From contig CAZVDE010000014.1 in NCBI GenBank assembly GCA_964626065.1, positions 1 through 41,873 on the forward strand: a DNA stretch of 41,873 nt, written 5' to 3'. Shown here piece by piece: positions 1 to 8,717 of this stretch. Positions within the stretch are counted from its first letter, which is position 1. Each line of letters opens with the position of its first letter. The position numbers and the translations under genes are program-made. The notes beneath the pieces were generated by a model that saw nothing but the letters and a program-made list of their open reading frames with translations, was not told the origin of the DNA and ran no database searches. Origin of the DNA: UBA3910 sp964626065 (GTDB taxonomy: Bacteria; Bacillota; Limnochordia; Darwinibacteriales; Darwinibacteriaceae).

Positions 1-539
1 TAAAAAAGGAATAAAAAAAAGCCCGGGAGTCCCACTATTGATGGTGGTCCCAGACGATCAGGAGCAGATATTTACTTCGAAACTAGGGTTCTAAGCCCAT
101 TTAAAGAGGGCTTGGATCCACCTATTTTACTGACTGTTAAATGCTGTTTGCGCGGCAATAATGTGCCGGTGCCCTAAAAGTGCCTTACTTTAATCCCGCT
201 GAAACTAAACTGCAGTTGGACTGAAGAAAAGATTGTGCCGTTCTACACTTATACCCCTAAGGGGGTGGGGGTTGCGGGTATTCGCAAAATAAATGCGGCA
301 TGGTTAGCAAAAACCAGTGCCATTATTTTTGTTACGGTGAAAAAGTATCGGGATATTTCCTAACGCAGATTCTATCACAAGATTAATCGGTGATGCCTTT
401 GATAGATCAACAAGAAAAACGGCCTGAAGGCACTGAGGCTTATATAAAAATGCAAGCATAAAACAATGATGCACACTGTACTAATTACTTTTGCACATGA
501 AAGTGGACTTGACTTCTCGACTCTTTACACCCACTACAT
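1..539. other. AT-rich upstream gap without a secure gene
   Basis: No start codon with a ribosome site opens a convincing gene here. A frame on the plus strand is open from 178 to the TAA at 361-363 (about 61 codons). It has no ATG/GTG/TTG start with a ribosome site and I do not recognise the translation, so it could be the tail of a decayed gene or chance. The region otherwise serves as upstream DNA of the first transporter operon. Confidence 0.5.
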
Positions 540-557
540 TTGAACAATGTACAGTGT
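473..557. promoter_or_regulatory. Separated 9-bp inverted repeat, candidate operator pair
   Basis: ACACTGTAC at 473-481 and its exact reverse complement GTACAGTGT at 549-557. The second copy sits in the spacer of the promoter at 540-569 and also forms a near-palindrome ACAnTGTACAnTGT (544-557). A repressor binding there would block RNA polymerase; the distal copy could allow looping. The regulator is not identifiable from this window. Confidence 0.4.
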
Positions 558-569
558 ATATGGTATAAT
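540..569 (+). promoter_or_regulatory. Sigma-A promoter with extended -10 for the first Opp operon
   Basis: TTGAAC at 540-545, an 18-bp spacer, then TATAAT at 564-569 preceded by TG one base upstream (561-562), which is the extended -10 form. It would start transcription near 576, giving a leader of roughly 120 nt before the ATG at 695. Confidence 0.7.
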
Positions 570-630
570 GAAAAAAAATTATATTTTATTGTAAAAAGGG
601 GGTGAAGTTTTTAAAACTAGGGTGGCTCGA

Positions 631-673
631 TGTTCGTAATTGTTAAAAAGTAAGGTTAGTTCTCGTACGAACA
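631..673 (+). promoter_or_regulatory. Leader hairpin just before the ribosome site
   Basis: TGTTCGTA (631-638) pairs exactly with TACGAACA (666-673), and the ribosome site AAAGGAGG begins two or three bases later (676). TCGTACGA (663-670) inside it is also a perfect palindrome. In RNA the stem could affect ribosome access; in DNA it could be an operator. The loop is long (27 nt), so the hairpin is uncertain. Confidence 0.3.
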
Positions 674-694
674 AAAAAGGAGGCAGTAAAAAGT

Positions 695-2713
695 ATGAGA
701 AGTAAAACATTCAAGATTCTATCGTTGGTTTTTATTTTGGTCATGAGCATGGGTTTGTTTGCAGAAGCGAAAACTGGTGAAGCGACTTATGCAAACGGTG
801 AGTATAACTTTAAGTTTTCATCAAGTGACCTAAGGCATACCTTTATGGCTGCAGCAGAAGATTATTTACTGCATAACCAGTATGCAGGAGTTCCCGGATT
901 TGCTGATGCTGGCTTTACACTATTTTCCAATAGAATACAGCTTACAAGTGAAGAATACAAGCCTGTAATGGCGTTTGGTACCGCTACTTCCACCATGTCT
1001 GTAGATGACAGCGCGGTACTAATGGAAGATGGGAAACCTGGAAAAGCCGGTGAATATACCTATAGGGCGGCTCTTGCAACCAACCCGGATGTCTGGAACC
1101 ACTGGATATATCAAGATGCTACAACAAGTGATATCATGGGCCAGTATCTAGATGCCCTCTACAGATTTGAATTTAATGAGGATAAAACAGGCTATGTTGT
1201 CAACCCATCCATGGCTGCAGGTGATCCTATACCCGTAGGCGGCCGTGAACTGCCAACCGGTAAAATAGTATCCAAAATATGGCGGATTCAAGTAAAAGAA
1301 GGCCTGAAGTGGAAATTCAACGACAAAACAGACACATCAATGATAACGAAACTCGAAATGGATGCCACTGACTTTTACGAGACATATAAGATTGCTTTAA
1401 CAGAAAAATGGTTTAGGGCCACAAGTGGTGGTGGAGACTTCTGTACAAGCAGTCATAGAATTGTAAATGCCCAAGAATTTGTAGATGGTACAAAAGAATG
1501 GGAAGATGTGGGTATTAGATTAGTTGATGACTATACAATGGAGTTTGAATTTGTTAATGAACAATCAGAATGGGATATTAAATATGCATTCAGTTCATTT
1601 GTCACGACCCCAATTAACCTTGAATTGTATGAGGCCCTAGGTGATGCCTATGGTACAGATGAAAAAACAATCGGGTACCATGGTGTGTACTATGTCGACT
1701 ATTACGAGAACGACAAAATAATCAGAATGAAAAAGAATGAATTAAATCATGATGCTGATAAATACTTCTTTACAGGAAGAACATTTACTATAATAAGTGA
1801 AGCAGAAATGCGTTTTCAAGAATTCCTAGCTGGCAAGTTAGACAGTGTTGGACTACCGGCTCCTCATTATGAAGAATACAAAAACCACCCGGGAATTAAA
1901 CACATCCCAGGTGCAACAACATTTAGAATCATGATTAATGGTCTGGGTACACCAGAAGCACAGCTTAAAAAGTTCCCTGATACAGAGTGGACACCGGAGC
2001 CAATCCTTGCCAACCAAGATTTTAGAATGGGCATGTATCATGCATTGGATAGGAAGAAATTGGCCGAAGATGTTATGAAGACTTCTCAAGCGCAAATGTA
2101 TCTATTTACTGACGCTTATCTAGTAGATGCCGAACTTGGTATTGCTTATAGGGATACACCACAAGGTAAGTCCGTGGGAAGGGATCTTTCGCCCTCAACT
2201 CATGGCTACAACCTAGATGCTGCAAGAGCATACTTTGATCGGGCCTTAGATGAATTGGTGGCTAACGGCACTTACAAGAGTGGTGATGTGATTGAGATCG
2301 GGTTTAACTACTTCACCGGAAGTGAAACGCAAGAAATGATGGCTTCCTATATTAAGGATGCCTATGAAGCTGCCTTTAACAGCAGCAAACACAATATTAA
2401 GGTAGCTGTGGATATTGAGGCAAAGGAATTCCCGGGAATCTATTATGATTACATGATGGTCGGGAAATTTGACACCTCGATAGGTGGAATTTCAGGTTCA
2501 ACACTTAACGCCGCTTCTTTCCTTGAGGTTTATTGCTCAGATAACAGGGGCGGATTCACACTGAACTGGGGCTTTGACACGAATACACCTGAAATTGTGG
2601 TTGAGTATACTGATGACTACGGACAAGAATTAAAAGAAATTTGGTCCTTTGATGCTATCACATCCGCACTAAACGGGGATGCAGTAGTTGAGGATGGCAA
2701 AGAAGTAAGGTAA
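695..2713 (+). CDS. Peptide ABC transporter substrate-binding protein (SBP_bac_5 type), no lipobox
   Basis: Extracytoplasmic solute-binding protein of the oligopeptide/dipeptide (family 5) class, expected to deliver peptides or similar ligands to the permeases encoded next. Residues 1-25 form a signal peptide (basic start, hydrophobic core, AEA at 23-25), so cleavage by signal peptidase I is likely. There is no cysteine near the cleavage site, whereas most Bacillota binding proteins are lipoproteins; how it stays at the cell surface is unclear. At 672 residues it is longer than the usual 500-600. AAAGGAGG at 676-683 supports the ATG. It heads an operon of AT-rich genes and is followed by a 17-bp hairpin. 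Ligand cannot be read from sequence. Confidence 0.85.
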   Translation: MRSKTFKILSLVFILVMSMGLFAEAKTGEATYANGEYNFKFSSSDLRHTFMAAAEDYLLHNQYAGVPGFADAGFTLFSNRIQLTSEEYKPVMAFGTATSTMSVDDSAVLMEDGKPGKAGEYTYRAALATNPDVWNHWIYQDATTSDIMGQYLDALYRFEFNEDKTGYVVNPSMAAGDPIPVGGRELPTGKIVSKIWRIQVKEGLKWKFNDKTDTSMITKLEMDATDFYETYKIALTEKWFRATSGGGDFCTSSHRIVNAQEFVDGTKEWEDVGIRLVDDYTMEFEFVNEQSEWDIKYAFSSFVTTPINLELYEALGDAYGTDEKTIGYHGVYYVDYYENDKIIRMKKNELNHDADKYFFTGRTFTIISEAEMRFQEFLAGKLDSVGLPAPHYEEYKNHPGIKHIPGATTFRIMINGLGTPEAQLKKFPDTEWTPEPILANQDFRMGMYHALDRKKLAEDVMKTSQAQMYLFTDAYLVDAELGIAYRDTPQGKSVGRDLSPSTHGYNLDAARAYFDRALDELVANGTYKSGDVIEIGFNYFTGSETQEMMASYIKDAYEAAFNSSKHNIKVAVDIEAKEFPGIYYDYMMVGKFDTSIGGISGSTLNAASFLEVYCSDNRGGFTLNWGFDTNTPEIVVEYTDDYGQELKEIWSFDAITSALNGDAVVEDGKEVR

Positions 2714-2751
2714 TCAACTATAATTACAATAAATGATATAGTTTAAACAGA

Positions 2752-2789
2752 CATGAAGAACAGAATGATCACTCATTCTGTTCTTCATG
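2752..2789 (+). promoter_or_regulatory. 17-bp intercistronic hairpin after the binding-protein gene
   Basis: A perfect 17-bp stem (2752-2768 with 2773-2789) closes a 4-nt loop TCAC. No U-tract follows, so it is not a standard intrinsic terminator. In binding-protein operons such stems commonly protect the upstream mRNA from 3' decay, so that more binding protein than permease is made. That role is inferred here. Confidence 0.75.
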
Positions 2790-2845
2790 GTAAAACATGG
2801 CAAAGCTCCTCAAGAACAAATGAAGTTACGAAAAGAGGCAGGTAA

Positions 2846-3922
2846 ATGTCCAGATATATAGCGACAAGGGTAATTTTGATCTTTATAATGCTGGTCATGA
2901 TTTTAACCGTAAACTTCACTTTACTAAAGTTGGCACCCGCATATCCGCCCACCACGGTAGATGAAAGAAATATATACTTTAATAAACAGGTTGCTGATGG
3001 GTATATGAAGTTTAGGTTAATAGAGGATCCGGAAGAGATGGAAGAAATTCGGGCCGTAATTGCATCCGGTAAAAAAGCCAGAAGCTCTTTTTATGAAGAC
3101 AAGGGAAGTTTTATAAGGGCCTTTGAACCAATTCCCATAGCTAGACAGTATATTACATGGGTAAAAAATATTGCAACCAAATGGGACTGGGGCCTTTCTA
3201 CTAGGGTTGAAGTGGGCAGGCCTGTGTTTGATATTTTAAAGGACCGTATGCCTACAACTTTGAAATTGAATGTCATAGCCTTATTTGTATATATTCCCAT
3301 CGGTGTGGCCCTCGGTATTGTTGCAGCATTAAATAAAGATAAGCCCATAGATAACATTCTTTCAGTAGCTATAATGGTAATGATATCTATGCCCAGTTTT
3401 GTGGTCATAATAATGCTTTTAATGATATTAGGATATTGGTTAGGGTGGCTACCAACAATATACCCATCAGCCGATGCAAGCTTAGCCTTAAGGCTGAAAG
3501 GTTTTGTTCTTCCGGTATTAGCTATGACATTTGGCCCTATTGCAGGATTGGCGAGGATGACCAGGGCCGAGCTCACAGAGGTCCTTACTTCAGAGTTTTT
3601 GCTGTTAGCTAGGACAAAGGGCCTAACCAGAAAGCAATCCATAGTCCGGCACGGCCTGAGAAATTCAATGGTTCCCCTCGTACCCGGTATTATATTTTCC
3701 TTTGTAGGAATTTTATCAGGTTCGGTTATAATGGAACAAATTTACTCCATACCTGGCACCGGGCGCGTATTTTTCAGGGCTCTTACCCGTAATGCCTACG
3801 ATTATAACCTTCTATTATCTACAACTGCCTTTTATACTTCTATTTCACTTTTTGCTATTTTATTAGTCGATATAACATATGGACTAATAGATCCAAGAAT
3901 TAGAATGGGAGGTAGAAACTAG
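2846..3922 (+). CDS. Oligopeptide ABC transporter permease, OppB/DppB type
   Basis: Inner-membrane subunit of the importer. The first membrane helix is at about 7-30. A longer than usual extracytoplasmic segment (about 31-135) follows, then five further hydrophobic segments. The cytoplasmic EAA coupling loop is visible near 250-280 (ARTKGL, then RHGLRNSMVP), which is where an ATPase subunit docks. The end carries the common DPRIR-type tail. At 358 residues it is a little longer than typical, the excess lying in the first outer loop. The stop codon overlaps the GTG of the next gene by one base, implying coupled translation. An AGAGGCAGG ribosome site precedes the ATG. Confidence 0.92.
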   Translation: MSRYIATRVILIFIMLVMILTVNFTLLKLAPAYPPTTVDERNIYFNKQVADGYMKFRLIEDPEEMEEIRAVIASGKKARSSFYEDKGSFIRAFEPIPIARQYITWVKNIATKWDWGLSTRVEVGRPVFDILKDRMPTTLKLNVIALFVYIPIGVALGIVAALNKDKPIDNILSVAIMVMISMPSFVVIIMLLMILGYWLGWLPTIYPSADASLALRLKGFVLPVLAMTFGPIAGLARMTRAELTEVLTSEFLLLARTKGLTRKQSIVRHGLRNSMVPLVPGIIFSFVGILSGSVIMEQIYSIPGTGRVFFRALTRNAYDYNLLLSTTAFYTSISLFAILLVDITYGLIDPRIRMGGRN

Positions 3923-5823
3923 TGCACGACAGTCAGGATCTTGTACACAAATATATCTCTGCAGAAAAATTTGAGTTTGTCCAACAGGACGAAAAGATCT
4001 ATGACCAAGTAATTCAAGGTAAGCCCATAGGTTACTTGGAAGATGTTTGGATTAGATTTAGAAAAAACAAATTAAACTTAGTTGCATCAACAATGCTTTT
4101 CATTATGATTTTATTTTCAATTATTATGCCCGGGCTGTCCGGCAAAGAGTATGTTAAGCTTAATGAGAAGCTGTCATTTCTACCGCCCAGAGTACCGATT
4201 TTGGAAAAGTTTGGTATTATGGATGGCACTGTTTTTATAAAAGATAAACACGTAGATTTATCAAAGATAGACGAAGAGACCGGCTTGTATTTACCTATGG
4301 ATTATAACGAGAAGGCAATAGTTAAGAAGACTTTAACTAATAGGTATGTCGAAAGTACGACTAAATCACCAAATGTAATAGGTGGGCAATCTGTTATAAG
4401 GTTAGATTATGGTTCCACAACAGCCACCATTGAATCTAAGGAGTTTTATGTCCTATCCAAGGCCAAAAACTCTTATATTGAACTAGATGTTTTTGAGATA
4501 GACTCTAGCTCTAACGGGCAAATAGATCTTCTTCTACAAACCGACTTTGGTGCGGGCTATAGAGTAGTCGGTAGTGTAACAGAAGTAGGCAAACACAAAA
4601 TACCTGTGTTTGAATCAAACGAAGATTTAAAGATGGACATTGTATCGAAGTTGCGGATCAGGTACAGTTCAGATCAAGGTGAATCTACCGCCTCTATCAC
4701 AAGTGTCGCATTATATGATGAAGGCAGTGCTGAGCCAACCTTGTTTGAAGAGGGATACGCTCTATCCATGTTTAAGTTAGTTGATGGTGAAGGCACATAC
4801 CATAGGCAAAACTCCAAAATGCTTGTTGCTTCTTTTAAATACAATAGGTATGTGGCAGCTTTTGACCTAGTTCATGAAGTTGCCTTCTCTTCCTCTGAAT
4901 ACGATAAGTTAATGGAAGAGTGGGGAGATAAGGTAGAGATAATACCTAACCCTGACAATCCTGACGGTTGGTTCTTTAATGAAGGATTTCCAATCCGTGA
5001 GGTAGTAAAGAAAAATGATGCTGTTGTTGTGGCTGGTGAAGAACACTCATCCTATGAGGTCTATCTTGACTATGCAGCCTATTTAGGCTATAGCCAGGAT
5101 AAATTGCCGTATTATTTATTTGGTACTTCCCAAGCGGGTAGAGACTCGTTTTCTTTGATATGGGTTGGGCTTAGGACATCTTTATATATAGGATTTTTGG
5201 TAACCTTGATCAATGTAAGTATAGGAATTGTTTATGGAGCTGTTTCCGGATATTATGGTGGAACAATAGACTTGGTCATGGAAAGATTTAAGGAGCTCAT
5301 GGGAAATACACCATGGCTAGTTGTTTTATCAATACTGGTTGCCCTCTACGATCCTGGATTTAAGACATTGATACTAACAATAATTATAACGGGTTGGACA
5401 GGACCGGCCTCTGTAACTAGGATGCAGTTCTATAGGTATAAGAGGCAGGAGTATGTACTAGCGTCTAGGACCATGGGTGCCAAGGATGGCCGTTTAATAT
5501 TCAGGCATATATTACCGAACGGTATAGGTACAATTATTACATCCAGTATCCTTGGGATACCTTCAGTTATTTTTACTGAAGCTGCCTTGTCATTTTTAGG
5601 GTACGGTATTGGTCATGGTCAATCATTTCAGATATTAGGTTTTACTTTCTCAGGGGTATCCATTGGGGTATTGCTATCAGATGCAAGAAACTTTCTAATT
5701 ACACAGCCATATTTAACCATATTCCCTGCAATTGTAGTTTCATTGCTTTTGATTACATTTAACTTGTTTGGAAATGCATTAAGAGATGCATTTAACCCAT
5801 CATTGAGAGGGGTTGAAGACTAA
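3922..5823 (+). CDS. OppC/DppC-type permease with a very large extracytoplasmic insert
   Basis: Second permease of the importer. A short cytoplasmic start is followed by helix 1 (about 50-70). The family's conserved GT..GRD.FS element does not appear until about residue 400, where the remaining helices begin. The EAA loop is near 513-540 (ASRTMGAKDG, RHILPNG). Normal OppC proteins are about 300 residues; this has 633. The extra 320 or so residues form an outside domain with alternating beta-like segments and no cysteines that I see. By analogy with the periplasmic P2 loop of MalF it may touch the binding protein, but that is inference. GTG start with GGGAGGT upstream; it overlaps the previous stop by one base and its own stop abuts the next gene. 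Confidence 0.88.
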   Translation: MHDSQDLVHKYISAEKFEFVQQDEKIYDQVIQGKPIGYLEDVWIRFRKNKLNLVASTMLFIMILFSIIMPGLSGKEYVKLNEKLSFLPPRVPILEKFGIMDGTVFIKDKHVDLSKIDEETGLYLPMDYNEKAIVKKTLTNRYVESTTKSPNVIGGQSVIRLDYGSTTATIESKEFYVLSKAKNSYIELDVFEIDSSSNGQIDLLLQTDFGAGYRVVGSVTEVGKHKIPVFESNEDLKMDIVSKLRIRYSSDQGESTASITSVALYDEGSAEPTLFEEGYALSMFKLVDGEGTYHRQNSKMLVASFKYNRYVAAFDLVHEVAFSSSEYDKLMEEWGDKVEIIPNPDNPDGWFFNEGFPIREVVKKNDAVVVAGEEHSSYEVYLDYAAYLGYSQDKLPYYLFGTSQAGRDSFSLIWVGLRTSLYIGFLVTLINVSIGIVYGAVSGYYGGTIDLVMERFKELMGNTPWLVVLSILVALYDPGFKTLILTIIITGWTGPASVTRMQFYRYKRQEYVLASRTMGAKDGRLIFRHILPNGIGTIITSSILGIPSVIFTEAALSFLGYGIGHGQSFQILGFTFSGVSIGVLLSDARNFLITQPYLTIFPAIVVSLLLITFNLFGNALRDAFNPSLRGVED

Positions 5824-7253
5824 TGAATAAGAAATTAATAGTAGAAAACTTATCAGTTTCGTTCAGAACAGCTACAAAGCCGGTTAAGGCTGTTCGGAAT
5901 GTGAGCTTTGATTTATATGAGGGTGAAACCTTAGCCATAGTAGGAGAATCCGGTTCAGGGAAGTCAGTTACTTCAAGGACCATCATGGGAATATTAGCGG
6001 GAAATGGCATAGTTGAAAGTGGAAAGATTATTTATGAAGGGGAAGATCTTCTAAAGATAACAGAAGAGCAGTATCACAAAATACGTGGTAGTAAAATTGG
6101 GATGATTTACCAAGACCCCATGTCTAGTCTGAATCCAATAATGCCAATCGGAAAGCAAATAACTGAGGGCTTGCTATTAAACGGAAACCACCTTCAAAAC
6201 AAAATAGAGAGGTTGTATAACAAGGAAAGAATTGTTTATATGGAAATAAAGCGGGACATGCAGATTTTAAAAGAGAAAATCAGATTAAATAAGAAAAATA
6301 AGCCGCTTTGCCGGGAGATGAAGTCCCAGATTCGTGCACTAAAGGAGCAATTACCTGCTGCTAAAAGGGCTATGAAGCAAGCTAAAAAAGAAGCAACAGC
6401 CAAGGTAAAAAGGGAACATCAAGAGGTAAAAGCTAAGTATTTGGAAGAGATAAGAAAAATTAAGTTAAATGCCGAGGGACTCGATCCGAAGTTAGTTAAA
6501 GAGAAAGTGGCTCAGAAAAAGGAAGAACTTAAACGCACAGAGAAGGTCACTAGAGCTGAAGCCAAAGAAAAGGCTCTTAAGGTTATGCGTGAAGTTGGTA
6601 TAGACGAACCGGAAAAAAGGTTCAAACAATATCCCTTCCAGTTTTCAGGGGGTATGCGCCAGCGTATAGTTATAGCCATCGTTTTAACAGCTAACCCGGA
6701 TATACTAATATGTGATGAACCTACAACGGCTTTGGACGTTACAATTCAATCACAAATCTTAGAGCTGATTAAAAGTATCAAGAAGGAACGCAGCTTAAGT
6801 GTTATTTTTATAACACATGACTTGGGAGTTGTAGCAAATGTTGCTGACAGGATAGCCGTTATGTATGCGGGAAGGATTGTCGAAATTGGTACTGCTGAAG
6901 AAGTATTCTATACTCCTAAGCACCCGTATACTTGGGCACTGCTTGGTTCAATGCCTGATCTAACTTCTAAGGATAGGCTGATTACCATTCCCGGTACGCC
7001 ACCGGATATGAGATTTCCACCTAAGGGAGATGCCTTTGCCTACAGAAGTAACTATGCAATGAAAATAGACTTTGAAGAGCAGCCGCCTATGTTCAAAGTC
7101 TCTGATACACACTACGTTGCTTCTTGGCTTTTGCATAAGGACGGGCCGAATATTGAAATGCCGGCGATACTCCAGGATAGAATAGATAGAATGAAGGAAA
7201 TGACCGAAGAATTGAAAAAGGAGCTCATTGAAGATGAAGAACAAGTCGTATAA
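5823..7253 (+). CDS. Oligopeptide transporter ATPase, OppD type, with charged insert
   Basis: Cytoplasmic ATP-hydrolysing subunit. Walker A GESGSGKS at 41-48, Q-loop YQDP near 96-99, signature FSGGM at 274-278, Walker B LICDE near 295-299, H-loop in ITHD. Between the Q-loop and the signature lies an extra stretch (about 122-250) almost wholly of Lys, Glu, Arg, Ala and Leu, probably long helices or a coiled coil; it makes the protein 476 residues instead of about 330. The C-terminal oligo_HPY segment is present (HPYTWALL, IPGTPP) but lacks the four cysteines of many OppD/DppD proteins, including the second OppD in this window. The ATG overlaps the previous stop by one base. Confidence 0.92.
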   Translation: MNKKLIVENLSVSFRTATKPVKAVRNVSFDLYEGETLAIVGESGSGKSVTSRTIMGILAGNGIVESGKIIYEGEDLLKITEEQYHKIRGSKIGMIYQDPMSSLNPIMPIGKQITEGLLLNGNHLQNKIERLYNKERIVYMEIKRDMQILKEKIRLNKKNKPLCREMKSQIRALKEQLPAAKRAMKQAKKEATAKVKREHQEVKAKYLEEIRKIKLNAEGLDPKLVKEKVAQKKEELKRTEKVTRAEAKEKALKVMREVGIDEPEKRFKQYPFQFSGGMRQRIVIAIVLTANPDILICDEPTTALDVTIQSQILELIKSIKKERSLSVIFITHDLGVVANVADRIAVMYAGRIVEIGTAEEVFYTPKHPYTWALLGSMPDLTSKDRLITIPGTPPDMRFPPKGDAFAYRSNYAMKIDFEEQPPMFKVSDTHYVASWLLHKDGPNIEMPAILQDRIDRMKEMTEELKKELIEDEEQVV

Positions 7254-8349
7254 TAATGGGAAAAGTTCCATAAATAATGAGTCCATTCCAATCCTTAGAG
7301 TTAGAAACCTAAAAAAACACTTTATATCCGGCCGCGGTAAACATAGATTAGTAGTTAGGGCCGTTGATGGTGTTAGCTTTGATATTTACAAGGGCGAAGT
7401 CTTTGGCCTAGTTGGTGAATCGGGCTGTGGCAAAACTACTATGGGCAGAACCATAATAAAACTTAACGAGCCAACCGATGGAAGTATTGAGTTTCTGGGC
7501 AATACCATAGGAGAGGGTACCGCTTCAAACATTGAAGCCATTAAGCTGGCAAAACAAAACATCAGAACCGAAACAAACCCAGAAAGAAAGCTTGAACTTA
7601 AAAAAGAGATTGAATTCAACAAAAGGGAAATAAAAAGAAAAAACCGCCAAAAACGTAATTCAGACTATGAATTAATGAATAAAATGCAGATGATTTTCCA
7701 AGATCCCATTGCTTCCCTTGACCCTAGGATGACAGTAAAGGAAATAATTGCTGAAGGCTTGAGAATTAATGGTATAAAAAAGGAATCTGTGATAATTGAA
7801 AAGGTAAATGAGGCATTAAAAGTTGTTGGCTTGGTGCCGGAACATGCAAACAGGTATCCTCATGAATTCAGTGGCGGCCAGCGTCAAAGAATTGGGATTG
7901 CCAGAGCCTTAGTTATTAACCCTGAATTTTTAATAGCCGATGAACCCATAAGTGCCCTGGATGTATCTATTCAAGCTCAGATCATCAACCTTTTAAATGA
8001 CCTCCGGGATGAGCTGGGCATAACAATTCTTTTCATTGCCCACGATTTATCGGTAGTCAAGTATATCAGTGATAGAGTTGCTGTTATGTACTATGGTAGA
8101 ATAGTTGAACTGGCACCTTCAGATGAACTGTTTAAAAATCCCTTACACCCGTATACAAGGTCTTTGCTTTCTGCAGTGCCGCGACCAGATCCTTACTATG
8201 AAAAACATAGAAGGAGGATAATTTACAATGCGAGAACTGCCCATGACTATTCTGAAGAAAAACCGGTTTTACACGAAATCAAAGAGGGGCATTTTGTACT
8301 TGCTAATTCAGAAGAAATGGAGAGATATAGGGCAGAGCTAAAACCATGA
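7234..8349 (+). CDS. Oligopeptide transporter ATPase, OppF type, with short charged insert
   Basis: Partner ATPase of the OppD-type gene. Walker A GESGCGKT near 61-68, Q-loop FQDPIASLDP near 155-164, signature FSGGQRQR, Walker B LIADEP, H-loop AHDLS, and the HPYTRSLL element all appear. A basic/acidic insert of about 50 residues (about 97-148) precedes the Q-loop, which is not usual for OppF. I chose the ATG at 7234, about 11 nt after AAGGAG (7217-7222). A TTG at 7228 in the same frame is too close to it. The gene overlaps the end of the OppD gene by 20 nt and its own end overlaps the next ATG by 4 nt. Confidence 0.9.
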   Translation: MKNKSYNNGKSSINNESIPILRVRNLKKHFISGRGKHRLVVRAVDGVSFDIYKGEVFGLVGESGCGKTTMGRTIIKLNEPTDGSIEFLGNTIGEGTASNIEAIKLAKQNIRTETNPERKLELKKEIEFNKREIKRKNRQKRNSDYELMNKMQMIFQDPIASLDPRMTVKEIIAEGLRINGIKKESVIIEKVNEALKVVGLVPEHANRYPHEFSGGQRQRIGIARALVINPEFLIADEPISALDVSIQAQIINLLNDLRDELGITILFIAHDLSVVKYISDRVAVMYYGRIVELAPSDELFKNPLHPYTRSLLSAVPRPDPYYEKHRRRIIYNARTAHDYSEEKPVLHEIKEGHFVLANSEEMERYRAELKP

Positions 8350-8717
8350 TTAAAGCATCTCGGCTTTTTCTAACTGTATTCATTTCCATTGTCATAATGG
8401 GACTTCTCATTGTGTTCGTGTATGACTATGACATAAGGCCGATACATCTATCAGACATCTTCTTTTTCGTTGGTATAATACTTTTTTTCCCCGGCTTAAT
8501 TTCTATGACGGGGGCAATGGAAGTATTCGTAAGTTCCCAATACCTGCTTTCCAAGTATTTTAGTCGAAATATAAAAGACCACCACCATTTTAAATCCTTA
8601 GCTGAATACAAGGAGTTTAAGGAATTAAACTCAAGAAAAAAAGGCCGCAAGGGGTTAGAAATGTTAACTGTAGGCCTAGTGTATATTATAATATCTATAA
8701 TTCTGGGTAGGTATTAG
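8346..8717 (+). CDS. Small membrane protein, resembles DUF3899 family
   Basis: A 123-residue protein with three hydrophobic segments (about 6-28, 36-58 and 101-121) and a basic, histidine-containing loop between the second and third. The second segment, with FFFVGIILFFPGLISM, resembles the DUF3899 family of unknown function. It overlaps the OppF-type stop through ATGA, so it is the last gene of this operon and is probably made with the importer. A role in assembly or regulation of the importer is possible but not shown. Confidence 0.6.
   Translation: MIKASRLFLTVFISIVIMGLLIVFVYDYDIRPIHLSDIFFFVGIILFFPGLISMTGAMEVFVSSQYLLSKYFSRNIKDHHHFKSLAEYKEFKELNSRKKGRKGLEMLTVGLVYIIISIILGRY

Noticed and set aside
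3091..3642. 183-codon minus-strand frame inside the OppB-type gene
   Set aside because: Shadow of a clear membrane-protein gene; no start signals.
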